Shown here: positions 22,436 to 34,675 of the stretch, one piece after another
Layout: each line of letters starts with the position of its first letter
Numbering within the stretch: position 1 is the stretch's first letter
Source: Pararheinheimera marina
Lineage (GTDB): Bacteria > Pseudomonadota > Gammaproteobacteria > Enterobacterales > Alteromonadaceae
Length of the DNA: 64,000 nt
Assembly: GCF_042654345.1 (NCBI RefSeq)
Contig: NZ_JBHSGB010000010.1
Coordinates: forward strand, 1-64,000
Direction: 5' to 3'
Notes under the pieces: model-generated
The model's input: only the letters and a program-made list of their open reading frames with translations
Told to the model about the DNA's origin: nothing
The model's database searches: none
Made by a program: the position numbers and the translations under genes

Positions 22436-24022
22436 ATGAAAGCATCCGGCATGTCCTTGGCCATCTACAACAACTTTTTAGGTCAGGCACCTAACTGGTA
22501 CAAACTCACCATTATCGCTTTTCTACTGATTAACCCCATTTTGTTTATCCAGAACCCTTATCTGGCAGGTTGGGCTTTGGTTGTGGAGTTCATTTTTACG
22601 CTGGCGATGGCGCTGAAGTGTTATCCGCTGCAACCTGGTGGTTTGCTGACCCTGCAGGCGGTCGCGATGGGCATGACCAGCAGCAGCAAAGTAATGCATG
22701 AAGTCTCCGTCAATATCGAAGTGATTCTGTTGCTGGTCTTTATGGTGGCTGGTATCCACTTTGTGAAAGACCTGCTGTTGTTTGTCTTTACGAAGTTGCT
22801 GATCCGTGTACGGTCAAAAACCACTTTGTCGCTGGCTTTTGTCTGCATGGCAGCCTTTTTGTCTGCCTTTCTGGACGCGCTGACCGTTGTCGCGGTGATT
22901 ATTGCGGTCGGTGTTGGTTTCTATGCGATCTACCACAAAATTTCTTCAGGTAAGAAGTTTCAGGACCCGCATAACCATAATGAAGACAGTGAAGTGCATG
23001 AACTGTCCCGTGCCGATCTGGACGCTTTTCGCGGGTTCTTACGTAACCTGCTAATGCATGCTGGTGTAGGTACTGCCTTGGGTGGGGTGTCGACCATGGT
23101 CGGTGAACCACAAAACCTGATTATTGCCGAAGCTGTCGGCTGGGATTTTGCCGAGTTTGCGCTGCGTATGGCGTCTATTAGCGTGCCAGTATTGTTGTCT
23201 GGTTTATTGACTTGTTTTGTGCTGGAAAAACTGCGCTGGTTTGACTTTGGTGTGCGGTTGCCGCAACCGGTGCAAGATGTGTTAATTGCCTATGACAATT
23301 ACCAGACTGAACGCATGACCAGTTCAGATATCAGCAAATTATGGGTTCAGGGTCTGATTGCGGTGATTTTGATTGTCTGCCTGAGTCTGCACCTGGCGTC
23401 TGTCGGTCTGATAGGTCTGATGGTAATTATTCTGGCGACAACCTTTTGTGGTGTCACCGATGAACACCAACTAGGCAAAGCTTTCCAGGAGGCCTTGCCG
23501 TTCACCTCGTTGCTGGTGGTGTTTTTCGCTGTAGTGGCGGTGATTATTGACCAGCATTTGTTTAAGCCTGTGATTGACTGGGTGCTGACATTCGATGGGC
23601 AGAATCAGCTCGCAATGCTGTTCCTGGCCAATGGCGCCTTGTCGATGGTCAGTGACAATGTGTTTGTCGGCACCGTCTATATCAATGAAGTCAAAGCAGC
23701 CTGGCAGTCAGGCCAGATCAGCCGCGAGCAGTTTGAACTACTGGCGATTGCGATTAACTCCGGGACCAACCTGCCGAGTGTGGCCACGCCAAATGGCCAG
23801 GCGGCCTTCCTGTTCCTGCTGACCAGTGCCTTGGCCCCGCTTATCCGCTTGTCCTATATGAAAATGGTCTGGATGGCGTTGCCTTATACACTGGTGCTGG
23901 CCTCTGTTGGTTTGCTTACCACTGTCTTTGTATTGCCAGAAGTGACGCATTGGATGTACGCCCATGGCTGGATCCATCACTTTGACCCGGCGGCAGTCAG
24001 TAACCAGGTTTCAGGGCATTAA
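22436..24022 (+). CDS. nhaB: Na+/H+ antiporter NhaB
   Basis: Exports sodium in exchange for protons across the inner membrane. The 528-residue protein begins with the family pattern NNFLGQAPNWYK and contains EFIFTLAMALKCYPL, AAFLSAFLDALTVVAV (near 140) and SDNVFVGTVYINEVK, all typical of NhaB. About twelve membrane segments. The frame is open 81 nt upstream, but ATG 22436 is chosen because it gives the usual N-terminus and has AGGTAA before it. Two hundred bp downstream begins a second, unrelated sodium/proton antiporter (Mrp). Confidence 0.96.
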   Translation: MKASGMSLAIYNNFLGQAPNWYKLTIIAFLLINPILFIQNPYLAGWALVVEFIFTLAMALKCYPLQPGGLLTLQAVAMGMTSSSKVMHEVSVNIEVILLLVFMVAGIHFVKDLLLFVFTKLLIRVRSKTTLSLAFVCMAAFLSAFLDALTVVAVIIAVGVGFYAIYHKISSGKKFQDPHNHNEDSEVHELSRADLDAFRGFLRNLLMHAGVGTALGGVSTMVGEPQNLIIAEAVGWDFAEFALRMASISVPVLLSGLLTCFVLEKLRWFDFGVRLPQPVQDVLIAYDNYQTERMTSSDISKLWVQGLIAVILIVCLSLHLASVGLIGLMVIILATTFCGVTDEHQLGKAFQEALPFTSLLVVFFAVVAVIIDQHLFKPVIDWVLTFDGQNQLAMLFLANGALSMVSDNVFVGTVYINEVKAAWQSGQISREQFELLAIAINSGTNLPSVATPNGQAAFLFLLTSALAPLIRLSYMKMVWMALPYTLVLASVGLLTTVFVLPEVTHWMYAHGWIHHFDPAAVSNQVSGH

Positions 24023-24032
24023 TCGCCAAAAG

Positions 24033-24062
24033 GAGGCAACTGCGGTTGCCTCTTGTCTTTGC
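24033..24062 (+). terminator. Terminator after nhaB
   Basis: GAGGCAAC, 4-nt loop, GTTGCCTC (24033-24040 with 24045-24052), then a T-rich tail broken by G and C. It begins 10 nt after the nhaB stop. Confidence 0.7.
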
Positions 24063-24244
24063 TTTATCCCACTGCACTGCACGGCAGTCCGGTTTGGCTG
24101 GACAGGCAGCAGGCTGGCAGGTATAACATTCTGAAATTTTTGATAATGCTGGACTGATTGATTTCGGCCCGCCTCGTTGCGCGCTGCTTTGGTCGTTTTC
24201 CTGGTGCCTTTGATGACGCCGGGCCTCCATAAGGACGCAAATCG

Positions 24245-27042
<2,798 letters not shown>

Positions 27043-27043
<1 letters not shown>

Positions 27044-27396
27044 TGGAGTTGTTAATGGCGGTGCTGATTGGCACCCTGACCTGTTGTGCGGTCTTTCTGG
27101 TGCTGCGTGGCCGTACCTTTGCCGTGATGCTGGGGCTGACCATGCTGTCCTATGCGGTCAACCTGTTTATTTTCGCCAGTGGTGGCTTGAAAGTCGGAGC
27201 CGGAGCCGTGTTAAAGGCCACGGACGACTATGCCGACCCGCTGCCGCAGGCGCTGGTGTTGACGGCCATTGTGATCGGTTTTGCAATGACGGCGTTTTTG
27301 GTGGTGCTGGCCATACGGGCCCGTGCTGATTTAGGCAATGACCATGTGGACGGCAAACTGCCAGATCAGCCGCAAAACCGGGGAGGGCAGTCGTGA
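27043..27396 (+). CDS. mrpC: Mrp antiporter subunit C
   Basis: A 117-residue protein with three membrane helices, related to complex I NuoK (AVMLGLTMLSYAVNLFIF; DPLPQALVLTAIVIGFAMTA, with the conserved PLPQALVLTAIVI signature). Its ATG overlaps the mrpA stop by one base (TGATG) and its stop overlaps mrpD by 4 nt, so the order and stoichiometry are set by coupled translation. Confidence 0.95.
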
Positions 27397-28889
27397 CCAA
27401 TCACTGGATAGTTTTGCCTGTTGTCTGGCCTTTGCTGGTGGCCTTGTGTTGCCTGCTGCCGCCTTTTGATACCGTGACCCGATATCGCCGGATGCTAAGC
27501 TTCGTTGGCACTCTGGGGTTGTTGCTGATTAGTCTGGTGTTATGGCAGCAAAGCGCGGGTGGCCAAAGCCAGTTGTACCAGTTGGGTAACTGGCCGGCTC
27601 CTTTTGGTATCAGTCTGCTGCTGGATAAAGTCTCAGTGCTGATGCTGATGCTGACTGCAGTCTTGGGTCTGGCTGCTTTGCTGTATGCCAACGCCGGTGA
27701 CGATGAGCAGGGGCCTTTTTTCCACAGCCTGTTTCACTTTCAGTTAATGGGCATTAATGGCGCTTTTTTAACTGCCGACCTGTTTAACCTCTTTGTCTTT
27801 TTTGAAGTGTTGTTGATCGCCTCCTATTCGTTGCTGATCCACGGTGGCGGTAAAGCCAAAACCAAGGCTGCTGTGCACTACGTGGTACTGAATTTACTGG
27901 GTTCTGCATTGTTCCTGTTTGCGCTGGCGTTGATTTATGGCGCCGCTGGCAGCCTGAATATGCTCGACCTTGCGGTGCGGCTGCAGCATTTAAGCGCCAG
28001 TCAGCAGTTGCTGATGCAGGGGGCTGCCGCATTGTTACTGCTGGTGTTTGGTCTGAAAGCCGCCATGATGCCGCTGCATTTTTGGCTCGGCAGTGCGTAC
28101 GCTTCGGCGTCTCCTGCTGTAGCTGCGCTTTTTGCCGTGATGACCAAGGTGGGCATTTTCAGTGTGCTGCGGGTGTTTTTGCAGGTGTTCGCTGACGCCG
28201 ATTACATCAGCAGCTGGGCCTTATCCCTGTTGTGGTGGGGTGGCTTGCTGACCATTGTTGTCGGTGCTGTGGCGGTGCTTGCCAGTGAAGATTTCCGTCG
28301 TCTGGTGGCTTATCTGGTGGTGCTGTCGGTCGGGGCCATGATAGCTGGTTTGTCGTTAGGCACACCAAGCGCATTGCAGGCGGTGCTCTACTATGCCGTC
28401 CATTCCACCTTTGCCTGTGCAGCGTTATTTTTACTGGCCGATCTGATTGCCGAGCAACGTGGTAAAGCAGCGGACCGCTTGGTGACAGGACGCCGTGTTA
28501 CCCAGCCGTTGTTATTAGGTTGCAGTTTTGCGGTATTGGCGCTGAGCGCGACCGGTATGCCACCTTTTTCAGGTTTTATTGGCAAGCTGATGCTGCTGCA
28601 GTCGGTCAGTCCTGGTTGGCAAATGGTGCTGTATTGGGGCGCCATACTACTCAGCAGCTTTGTGGTGCTGCTGGCGCTGAGTCGCTCTGGCGTGGTGTTA
28701 TTCTGGCAGGTGTCAGGCCGCAACCAGGACAGCCGGCTCGCAGGTGCCCGGCGGGCATCGGCGGTGATCCTGCTGACAGCTGCCAGTGTGCTGCTGAGTG
28801 TGTTCGCCGGGCCTTTAACAGAATGGTGTTTACAGGGCATTGGCCAATTTTCCCAGTTAGTGCAGTTAATTCAGGGAGGGCAGCTTTGA
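27393..28889 (+). CDS. mrpD: Mrp antiporter subunit D
   Basis: A 498-residue membrane protein homologous to the NuoN/NuoM antiporter-like subunits. The conserved glutamate lies in NLFVFFEVLLIASYSLL near 130 and lysine in GLKAAMMPLHFWLGSAYASASPAVAALFAVMTKVG near 210-245. It forms a proton/cation channel half with MrpA. The start is a GTG overlapping the end of mrpC. Confidence 0.95.
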   Translation: MTNHWIVLPVVWPLLVALCCLLPPFDTVTRYRRMLSFVGTLGLLLISLVLWQQSAGGQSQLYQLGNWPAPFGISLLLDKVSVLMLMLTAVLGLAALLYANAGDDEQGPFFHSLFHFQLMGINGAFLTADLFNLFVFFEVLLIASYSLLIHGGGKAKTKAAVHYVVLNLLGSALFLFALALIYGAAGSLNMLDLAVRLQHLSASQQLLMQGAAALLLLVFGLKAAMMPLHFWLGSAYASASPAVAALFAVMTKVGIFSVLRVFLQVFADADYISSWALSLLWWGGLLTIVVGAVAVLASEDFRRLVAYLVVLSVGAMIAGLSLGTPSALQAVLYYAVHSTFACAALFLLADLIAEQRGKAADRLVTGRRVTQPLLLGCSFAVLALSATGMPPFSGFIGKLMLLQSVSPGWQMVLYWGAILLSSFVVLLALSRSGVVLFWQVSGRNQDSRLAGARRASAVILLTAASVLLSVFAGPLTEWCLQGIGQFSQLVQLIQGGQL

Positions 28890-29383
28890 TGTGGACTCAG
28901 TTATGGCCCACTCCGGTGCGCAGTCTGATGTTGTTTGTACTCTGGTTACTGCTCAATAACAGTGTGGCCCTGGTGCATCTGGTTGTGGGGTTGCTACTGG
29001 CCTGGGGTATTCCGTTGCTGAGCCGGCGCTTTCGTCTGGTGCAACCTGCATTAAAGCGGCCTGGCCTGGCACTGCATTATGCGCTGCAATTGCTGTGGGA
29101 CATTGTATTGGCCAATTTGCAGGTACTGCGGTTGGTGTTGGGGCCGAATAAAAACCTGCGACCAGGTTTTGTGGTATTCCCGCTGGAGCTGGAGAATGAT
29201 TTAGCTGTGACGATTCTTGCTGGCACCGTGTCGTTGACCCCCGGCACTGTCAGTGCTGATGTGATTCAGCGAGACAGCGGTGAACGCATCTTGTTGCTGC
29301 ATGTGCTGGATGCCAGTGCCGAAACTGAACTGATCGACTTAATCAAACAGCGTTATGAAAAGCCACTGAAGGAGATGTTCTGA
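28889..29383 (+). CDS. mrpE: Mrp antiporter subunit E
   Basis: A 164-residue protein with two or three N-terminal membrane helices and a cytosolic domain that contains ITLTPGT-type sequence (AGTVSLTPGTVSADV near 110-124), the MrpE signature. The ATG overlaps the mrpD stop (TGATG). The open frame extends far upstream inside mrpD, which is not the true start. Confidence 0.93.
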   Translation: MWTQLWPTPVRSLMLFVLWLLLNNSVALVHLVVGLLLAWGIPLLSRRFRLVQPALKRPGLALHYALQLLWDIVLANLQVLRLVLGPNKNLRPGFVVFPLELENDLAVTILAGTVSLTPGTVSADVIQRDSGERILLLHVLDASAETELIDLIKQRYEKPLKEMF

Positions 29384-29652
29384 TGTTGCAGACCCTGTTG
29401 CAGTTCTGCTTTTGTCTGGTTGGCTTTGCCTTGTTGCTGAATTTATACGCTGTGGTGCGTGGCCCTTCCAATGTCGACCGCTTACTGGCGCTGGATACCA
29501 TGTATATCAACAGCATTGCCTTATTGTTGCTGTATGGCATTTATCTGGGCTCGGGACTTAATTTCGAAGTGGCACTGCTGATAGCGATGCTGGGCTTTGT
29601 CAGTACAGTGGCTGTCTGCAAGTTCTTGTTACGCGGCGATATTATCGAATAG
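29383..29652 (+). CDS. mrpF: Mrp antiporter subunit F
   Basis: An 89-residue protein with three membrane helices and the conserved RGPSNVDRLLALD near 25-37, typical of MrpF. It overlaps the mrpE stop by one base, and mrpG follows 9 nt later. Confidence 0.94.
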   Translation: MLQTLLQFCFCLVGFALLLNLYAVVRGPSNVDRLLALDTMYINSIALLLLYGIYLGSGLNFEVALLIAMLGFVSTVAVCKFLLRGDIIE

Positions 29653-29661
29653 GAGAAGCAG

Positions 29662-30003
29662 ATGACTGTGCTTGAATACCTGATAGCCATGCTGGCGCTG
29701 TTAGGCTCGCTTTTTGTGGTAGTGGGGTCTGTGGCCTTGGTGAAGTTGCCGGATTTTTATACCCGGCTGCATGGACCGACCAAAGCGACCACACTTGGGC
29801 TAGGCAGCCTGGTGCTGGCGTCTTTGCTTTATTTTAATGCGGTGGAGCAGGTGCTGAGTTTGCAACAGTTACTGATCGCGCTGTTTTTATTTATTACAGC
29901 GCCTATTACAGCGCATATGCTGATTAAAGCGGCTTTGCATCAACAGCTGAAAACAGCGAAAGCAACCTCAGGCAAAGAACAGGCGAAGCTAAAGGCCGAT
30001 TAA
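29662..30003 (+). CDS. mrpG: Mrp antiporter subunit G
   Basis: A 113-residue membrane protein with the MrpG hallmark LVKLPDFYTRLHGPTKATTLGLG (about residues 25-47, within which YTRLH is invariant) and ITAPITAHMLIKAA. It ends the Mrp operon and converges on npr, with only 8 nt between the stop codons and no clear terminator in that gap. Confidence 0.95.
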   Translation: MTVLEYLIAMLALLGSLFVVVGSVALVKLPDFYTRLHGPTKATTLGLGSLVLASLLYFNAVEQVLSLQQLLIALFLFITAPITAHMLIKAALHQQLKTAKATSGKEQAKLKAD

Positions 30004-30011
30004 ACGGGTGC

Positions 30012-30287
30012 TTAGTTTTCGTCAAAACCGTTTTCAATCAGGGACACGACAGCGCTTAAGGCGGCTTCAGCCTGGGCGCCACTGGTGCAAACTTCGAGTG
30101 TTTTGCCTTTGCTGCTGGCCAGCATCAATAACGCCAACACACTGCTGGCGTCGGCATTTTTACCCTCTTGTTGCAGTTCGATCCGGGCATCAAACTGACG
30201 ACACAGCTGCACCAGTTTAGTGGCTGCACGGGCGTGTAACCCCAGTTGGTTGACGATAGTGACAGTCTGCCTCAGTTTATCGTCCAT
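30012..30287 (-). CDS. npr: Nitrogen-PTS phosphocarrier NPr
   Basis: A 91-residue HPr-family protein; it passes phosphate from EI-Ntr to EIIA-Ntr (PtsN). The phosphorylated histidine is in NQLGLHARAATKLV (His18 here), and the second family motif is NADASSVLALLMLASSKG near 44-61. There is no serine-46-type regulatory context as in Gram-positive HPr. Its start overlaps the end of rapZ by 11 bp. Confidence 0.95.
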   Translation of the reverse strand: MDDKLRQTVTIVNQLGLHARAATKLVQLCRQFDARIELQQEGKNADASSVLALLMLASSKGKTLEVCTSGAQAEAALSAVVSLIENGFDEN

Positions 30288-31134
30288 GATGCCTCACCAG
30301 TTCCCGATGACGAATTTGCACATCATCGCGTTGTAAGCGATAACTCTCTGCCAGCGCCTCGGCAATATACACAGAGCGGTGCTGACCGCCGGTGCAGCCG
30401 ATGGCAATGGTCAGATAACTGCGGTTATTGCGTTCCAGCTGCGGCAGCCAGGTGGCAATAAATTGATTGATTTGCCAGATATAACGGGCAACGTCGGACT
30501 GGGCGGCCAGATATTCTTTCACCGGTTGGTCCAGACCTGTCAGTATTTTCAGCTCCGATTGCCAGTGTGGGTTGGGTAAAAAGCGCGCGTCAAATACGTA
30601 ATCTGCATCCTTTGGAATGCCGTATTTAAACCCAAAGGACTCGAATAAGATCACCAGACGGCCGGTTTTCAAGCCCAGAATTCGTTCTCTAAGTTGTTCA
30701 GCCAGCTGATGTACATTGAGCTCTGTGGTGTCTATGTAGAGGTCAGCCCGGCTGGAAATAGGATCCAGCAGTTGCTGCTCGCGCTGGATGGCTTCATCCA
30801 GTGACATCGCCTGATGCGACAAAGGATGCAAACGGCGGGTTTCACTGAAACGCTTAATCAGACAGGTGTGATCGGCGTCCAGGTACAAAATGGTCAGGTC
30901 AACTTTATTCGGCAGGTAACAGAGAATATCGGTCAGCTCATCCTGGTTCTGCGGCAAGTTACGCACGTCAATACTAACGGCGACCCTCTCGTATTGGCCC
31001 ATGACGGAGGTGGCCAGAGTCGGTAATAAATTCACCGGAATATTATCAACACAATAATACCCCAGGTCTTCCATTACCCGCAGCGCTACTGATTTTCCTG
31101 AGCCTGATCGTCCGCTGACCACTAAAAGTTTCAT
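30277..31134 (-). CDS. rapZ: RNase adapter protein RapZ
   Basis: A 285-residue protein; E. coli RapZ (284 aa) guides RNase E to the small RNA GlmZ and so controls GlcN6P synthase. The P-loop GRSGSGKS lies at residues 8-15, and the C-terminal half has the conserved FGFKYGIP, DARFLPNP and GCTGGQHRSVYIAE. ATG 31134 overlaps the ptsN stop by 4 nt (ATGA); an upstream ATG in the same frame lies within ptsN. Confidence 0.96.
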   Translation of the reverse strand: MKLLVVSGRSGSGKSVALRVMEDLGYYCVDNIPVNLLPTLATSVMGQYERVAVSIDVRNLPQNQDELTDILCYLPNKVDLTILYLDADHTCLIKRFSETRRLHPLSHQAMSLDEAIQREQQLLDPISSRADLYIDTTELNVHQLAEQLRERILGLKTGRLVILFESFGFKYGIPKDADYVFDARFLPNPHWQSELKILTGLDQPVKEYLAAQSDVARYIWQINQFIATWLPQLERNNRSYLTIAIGCTGGQHRSVYIAEALAESYRLQRDDVQIRHRELVRHHGR

Positions 31135-31601
31135 TTGTCCTGAACCTGCTCCGCGCCGCAAAGAAGTAACTGATACAGTGCCTGATCATCCGGACTGTGA
31201 CGGATTTTTTTGGTGAAATCTTTCTGGCTTAACATTCGGGCTATACCGGACAGGGTGGACAAGTGCGTCTGGCATTGGTTTTCCGGGATCAGAATGGCGC
31301 AGAAAATATCCACCGCCTGATTGTCGATCGCATCAAACTGGATCGGATCCTGACTCACCACAAACACCAGCAGCGGGCTGCTGACATCTTTGAGTTTGCC
31401 GTGTGGGATCGCGATACCACCGCCTATACCTGTAGAGCCGAGTTTTTCCCGGGTCATTAAGGCTTCCAGAATACTGTATTCAGGGATCTGAGGCAGATGC
31501 TGATGCGCCAGTTCGGCAATGTATTCCAAAATTCGTTTTTTACTGTTAAAAAGGACCGCACTCTTAGTGCAGTCCTCCGATAACATTGAGCTAAGGTTCA
31601 T
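31131..31601 (-). CDS. ptsN: Nitrogen-PTS EIIA protein
   Basis: A 156-residue EIIA-Ntr that, depending on phosphorylation, regulates potassium transport and sigma-54-linked functions. The phospho-acceptor histidine is in GGGIAIPHGKL (near residue 68), with the family's SSPLLVFVV segment following. It lies 10 nt downstream of hpf in the conserved rpoN-hpf-ptsN-rapZ-npr order. Confidence 0.96.
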   Translation of the reverse strand: MNLSSMLSEDCTKSAVLFNSKKRILEYIAELAHQHLPQIPEYSILEALMTREKLGSTGIGGGIAIPHGKLKDVSSPLLVFVVSQDPIQFDAIDNQAVDIFCAILIPENQCQTHLSTLSGIARMLSQKDFTKKIRHSPDDQALYQLLLCGAEQVQDK

Positions 31602-31611
31602 AAGTTTAGGA

Positions 31612-31899
31612 TCAATGACGAGAAATTTTCTCTTTATGTTTAATCACTTGGCGATCCAGTTTATCGATAAGCTGGTCAATCGCCGCGTACATATTTTCGT
31701 CTTCCGACACCGCAAACACTTCACCACCATTGAGGTGTAATTTAGCCTCTGCAATCTGCTTTAATTTTTCCACGTTCAGCACGACATGTACATTGTTAAT
31801 ATGATCAAAATGCCTTTCAAGCTTGGAAAATTTGCTGCCAACGTACTCTCTTAATGCTTCAGTGATTTCAACATGACGACCAGTTAAGTTGATTTGCAT
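31612..31899 (-). CDS. hpf: Ribosome hibernation promoting factor (short form)
   Basis: A 95-residue protein of the HPF/YfiA family with the start MQINLTGRHVEITEALREYV and DNMYAAIDQLIDKLDRQV (EDENMYAAID). It binds the 30S decoding region in stationary phase and promotes 100S dimers. The length equals that of gammaproteobacterial short HPF, without the C-terminal dimerisation domain of long HPF. It follows rpoN by 25 nt. Confidence 0.95.
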   Translation of the reverse strand: MQINLTGRHVEITEALREYVGSKFSKLERHFDHINNVHVVLNVEKLKQIAEAKLHLNGGEVFAVSEDENMYAAIDQLIDKLDRQVIKHKEKISRH

Positions 31900-31924
31900 A
31901 GACTCTTCCTTCTTATGCGAGCTT

Positions 31925-33409
31925 TTAAATCAAGCTCTTGCGCTGATTAGACGGTGGAATAAACATGGCTTCACGGTACTTGGCGATAGTACGCCGCGCT
32001 ACGTTGATGCCCTGTTCAGACAGGATTTCTGCCATCCGGCTGTCACTTAACGGCTTGGCCGGATTTTCCGCCGCCACCAATTTCTTAATAAAGGCGCGGA
32101 TAGCGGTGGATGAACATTCACCGCCGCTCTCTGTACTTACATGACTGGAGAAAAAGAACTTAAGTTCAAATATTCCTCGAGGTGTGTGCATGTACTTTTG
32201 AGTCGTGACCCGTGAAATGGTGGATTCATGCATGCTCACCATTTCAGCAACGTCATTGAGTACCATGGGTTTCATCGCTTCTTCGCCATGCTCAAAAAAA
32301 GCCTGTTGCTGCTGAACAATGCAGTTGGCGACTTTGAGTAAGGTTTCGTTGCGACTCTCCAGGCTTTTTAAAAACCACTTTGCTTCCTGCAGGTGGGAAC
32401 GGATGAACTGCCCATCCGATGCATTACGCGCCTGCCGTGACATGGCCGCATACTGCTCATTGATACGAATTTTCGGCATTGCATCCGGATTTAGTTCAAC
32501 CACCCAGCGTCCTTTGATTTTTGCGACTGACACATCAGGAACTATGTAGCTTTGCTCTTGCCTGATCACATCTGCCCCAGGTCGTGGGTTCAGGCTGTGG
32601 ATCAGCCGCATCACTTCTTTTAATTCCTCTTCTTTGAGTTTAGTCACGCGCATCAAAGAACGGAAATCACGGTTGGCTAAAAAGTCGGTGTAATCCCGAA
32701 TAATTTGTTGGGTTTCTTTCAGATAAGGCGTATTCGGATCAAATTGGCGCAGTTGCACCAGCAAACACTCCTGAATACTGCGGGCTCCCACTCCGACCGG
32801 GTCAAACAGCTGGATACGCTTGATTACGGCTTCAACTTCGTCAGCTTCGACATCGGGTTGGCCCAATGCTTCGAGGATCTCGTCGACATCAATGGTTAGC
32901 AAGCCGTTGTCGTCGATGGCTTCGATAATGATTTCGGCGATGGTGCGATCAGTTTCTGAAAACGGCGTCAACTGCATTTGCCAACGCAGATAATCCTGCA
33001 GGGTCTCTGAGGTTTCGCCCTGATACACCGTGTCTTCGTCGCCATTGAAGTTGTTATTGGCGACAGGCGCTGCACTGACTAAATCATCCCAGTGGCTGTC
33101 CAGCGGTAGGTCTTCAGCGATGTTCTGTTCGGTCATGGCCTCACTGCTGTCTGGCACTTCAGGCTCAAAACTGTCATCAGTCTGAGATGATTCTGCGCCC
33201 TGATTAAATTCATCGCCGTTATTATCTTTGGCTGGGGGCTGGTACTGTTCAAATTCGTCATCGGACTCTAGCAGGGGGTTCGCATCCAGCGCTTCCTGAA
33301 TTTCCTGCTGCAATTCGATACTGGACAGCTGCAGCAGTTTTATCGCCTGCTGCAGCTGTGGCGTCATCGTAAGTTGCTGGCCAATGCGAAGTTGCAAAGA
33401 AGGTTTCAT
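31925..33409 (-). CDS. rpoN: RNA polymerase sigma-54 factor
   Basis: Directs transcription from -24/-12 promoters with enhancer-binding proteins. The 494-residue protein has the glutamine-rich region I (LRIGQQLTMTPQLQQAIKLLQLS), an acidic region II (about 50-120), the core-binding domain, the helix-turn-helix and the RpoN box ARRTIAKYRE at about 471-480. ATG 33409 (MKPSLQL) is the usual family start; eight further codons upstream lack support. In this strand order it is preceded by lptB. Confidence 0.97.
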   Translation of the reverse strand: MKPSLQLRIGQQLTMTPQLQQAIKLLQLSSIELQQEIQEALDANPLLESDDEFEQYQPPAKDNNGDEFNQGAESSQTDDSFEPEVPDSSEAMTEQNIAEDLPLDSHWDDLVSAAPVANNNFNGDEDTVYQGETSETLQDYLRWQMQLTPFSETDRTIAEIIIEAIDDNGLLTIDVDEILEALGQPDVEADEVEAVIKRIQLFDPVGVGARSIQECLLVQLRQFDPNTPYLKETQQIIRDYTDFLANRDFRSLMRVTKLKEEELKEVMRLIHSLNPRPGADVIRQEQSYIVPDVSVAKIKGRWVVELNPDAMPKIRINEQYAAMSRQARNASDGQFIRSHLQEAKWFLKSLESRNETLLKVANCIVQQQQAFFEHGEEAMKPMVLNDVAEMVSMHESTISRVTTQKYMHTPRGIFELKFFFSSHVSTESGGECSSTAIRAFIKKLVAAENPAKPLSDSRMAEILSEQGINVARRTIAKYREAMFIPPSNQRKSLI

Positions 33410-33455
33410 GTACTTCCGATCTGCTCCGGGCAATCCATTAACGGATATCTGTTAC

Positions 33456-34178
33456 TTACAGCCTGAATTGTTCACCTAAATACACATCCCGTACCTGCTG
33501 GTTTGCCAGCACTTCCTGCGGAGTTCCGGCGGCAATCAGTTCGCCGTGGCTGACGATATAGGCCAGCTCACACACATCCAGGGTTTCGCGTACGTTATGG
33601 TCGGTGATCAGGACTCCTATGCCACGTTGGCATAAATGTTGGATGATTTTTTTTATATCTAACACTGAAATGGGATCAACGCCAGCAAAAGGTTCATCCA
33701 ACAGGATAAAAGCCGGGTCTGCCGCCAACGCCCGCGCAATTTCTACCCTCCGGCGTTCACCACCAGACAAGCTCATGCCGAGGCTATTCCGGATATGGCC
33801 GATATGGAACTCATCCAGCAAGGCGTCGGCTTTTTCTTCCCGTTGCTCTTCGGTCAGGTCTTTGCGGTGCTGCAAAATGGCCAGCAAGTTGTCGTAGACC
33901 GTCAGTTTGCGGAAAATCGAGCTCTCCTGAGGCAGATAGCCAATGCCCAGACGCGCGCGGGCATGGATAGGGTCAAAGGTGATGTCTTTGCCATCCAGAG
34001 TGATGCTGCCTTTGTCAGAAGGGACCAGGCCAACAATCATATAAAAAGTAGTGGTTTTTCCGGCGCCGTTTGGCCCGAGCAAACCGACAATCTGACCGGC
34101 TTTCACTTCGAGGCTGACGTCTTTCACTACCTGGCGGCCTTTGTAGCTTTTAGCCAGGTGAGCGGCAATTAACTTCAT
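33456..34178 (-). CDS. lptB: LPS export ABC transporter ATPase LptB
   Basis: The 240-residue ATPase drives extraction of lipopolysaccharide from the inner membrane by LptFG. Walker A is GPNGAGKTT (37-45), the signature is LSGGERRR, and Walker B is AFILLDEPFAGVD. lptFG are not in this window, as is usual. The gene overlaps lptA by 4 nt. Confidence 0.97.
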   Translation of the reverse strand: MKLIAAHLAKSYKGRQVVKDVSLEVKAGQIVGLLGPNGAGKTTTFYMIVGLVPSDKGSITLDGKDITFDPIHARARLGIGYLPQESSIFRKLTVYDNLLAILQHRKDLTEEQREEKADALLDEFHIGHIRNSLGMSLSGGERRRVEIARALAADPAFILLDEPFAGVDPISVLDIKKIIQHLCQRGIGVLITDHNVRETLDVCELAYIVSHGELIAAGTPQEVLANQQVRDVYLGEQFRL

Positions 34179-34675
34179 TGATCCTGTTTTCCTTCCGGCG
34201 TAAATACGGTCGTCACACGTTCTGATTTTTTGCCATCGGCTTCAGCGGCCAATTCCTGTTTGACCAGGTTGTAACGAATGACCGAGCCCTGAACCATGCT
34301 TCCGGCCTGACTCAGCTCGGCTTCACCGATCAGGATCAGCAGGGCAGCGCCCACGTCGTATTTGATTTCTTTGGCTTTGGCGATAATTTTTTTGCCTTGC
34401 TCAAACTCTTGTGAGTAGTGTGCCGGGTTACCGCTGGCAATAAAGACTTCTTTGCCTTTACCCTCGGTGGCAATCACCTCCAGTTTGTCGGCTTCAATCA
34501 GTAAGCTGCCTTGCTGCACCTTGACGTTGTCTACAAAGGTCATCACTTTGTCTTTCAGCGAACCGAACTGACGGTCAGAACCGACCTGGATTTCCTTTTT
34601 GTAGTCGTCCTGAGCGGCCTGCGATGCCAGTGCTGCCGTGCACAGCAGCAAGGCCAGAACCTTAGTTATCTTCAT
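34175..34675 (-). CDS. lptA: LPS transport periplasmic protein LptA
   Basis: A 166-residue periplasmic protein with a signal peptide (1-20, cleavage after ASQA) and the beta-jellyroll OstA fold (KVQQGSLLIEADKLEV near 52-67). It forms the bridge that carries LPS to LptD. Its start lies 14 bp inside the lptC 3' end. Confidence 0.95.
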   Translation of the reverse strand: MKITKVLALLLCTAALASQAAQDDYKKEIQVGSDRQFGSLKDKVMTFVDNVKVQQGSLLIEADKLEVIATEGKGKEVFIASGNPAHYSQEFEQGKKIIAKAKEIKYDVGAALLILIGEAELSQAGSMVQGSVIRYNLVKQELAAEADGKKSERVTTVFTPEGKQDQ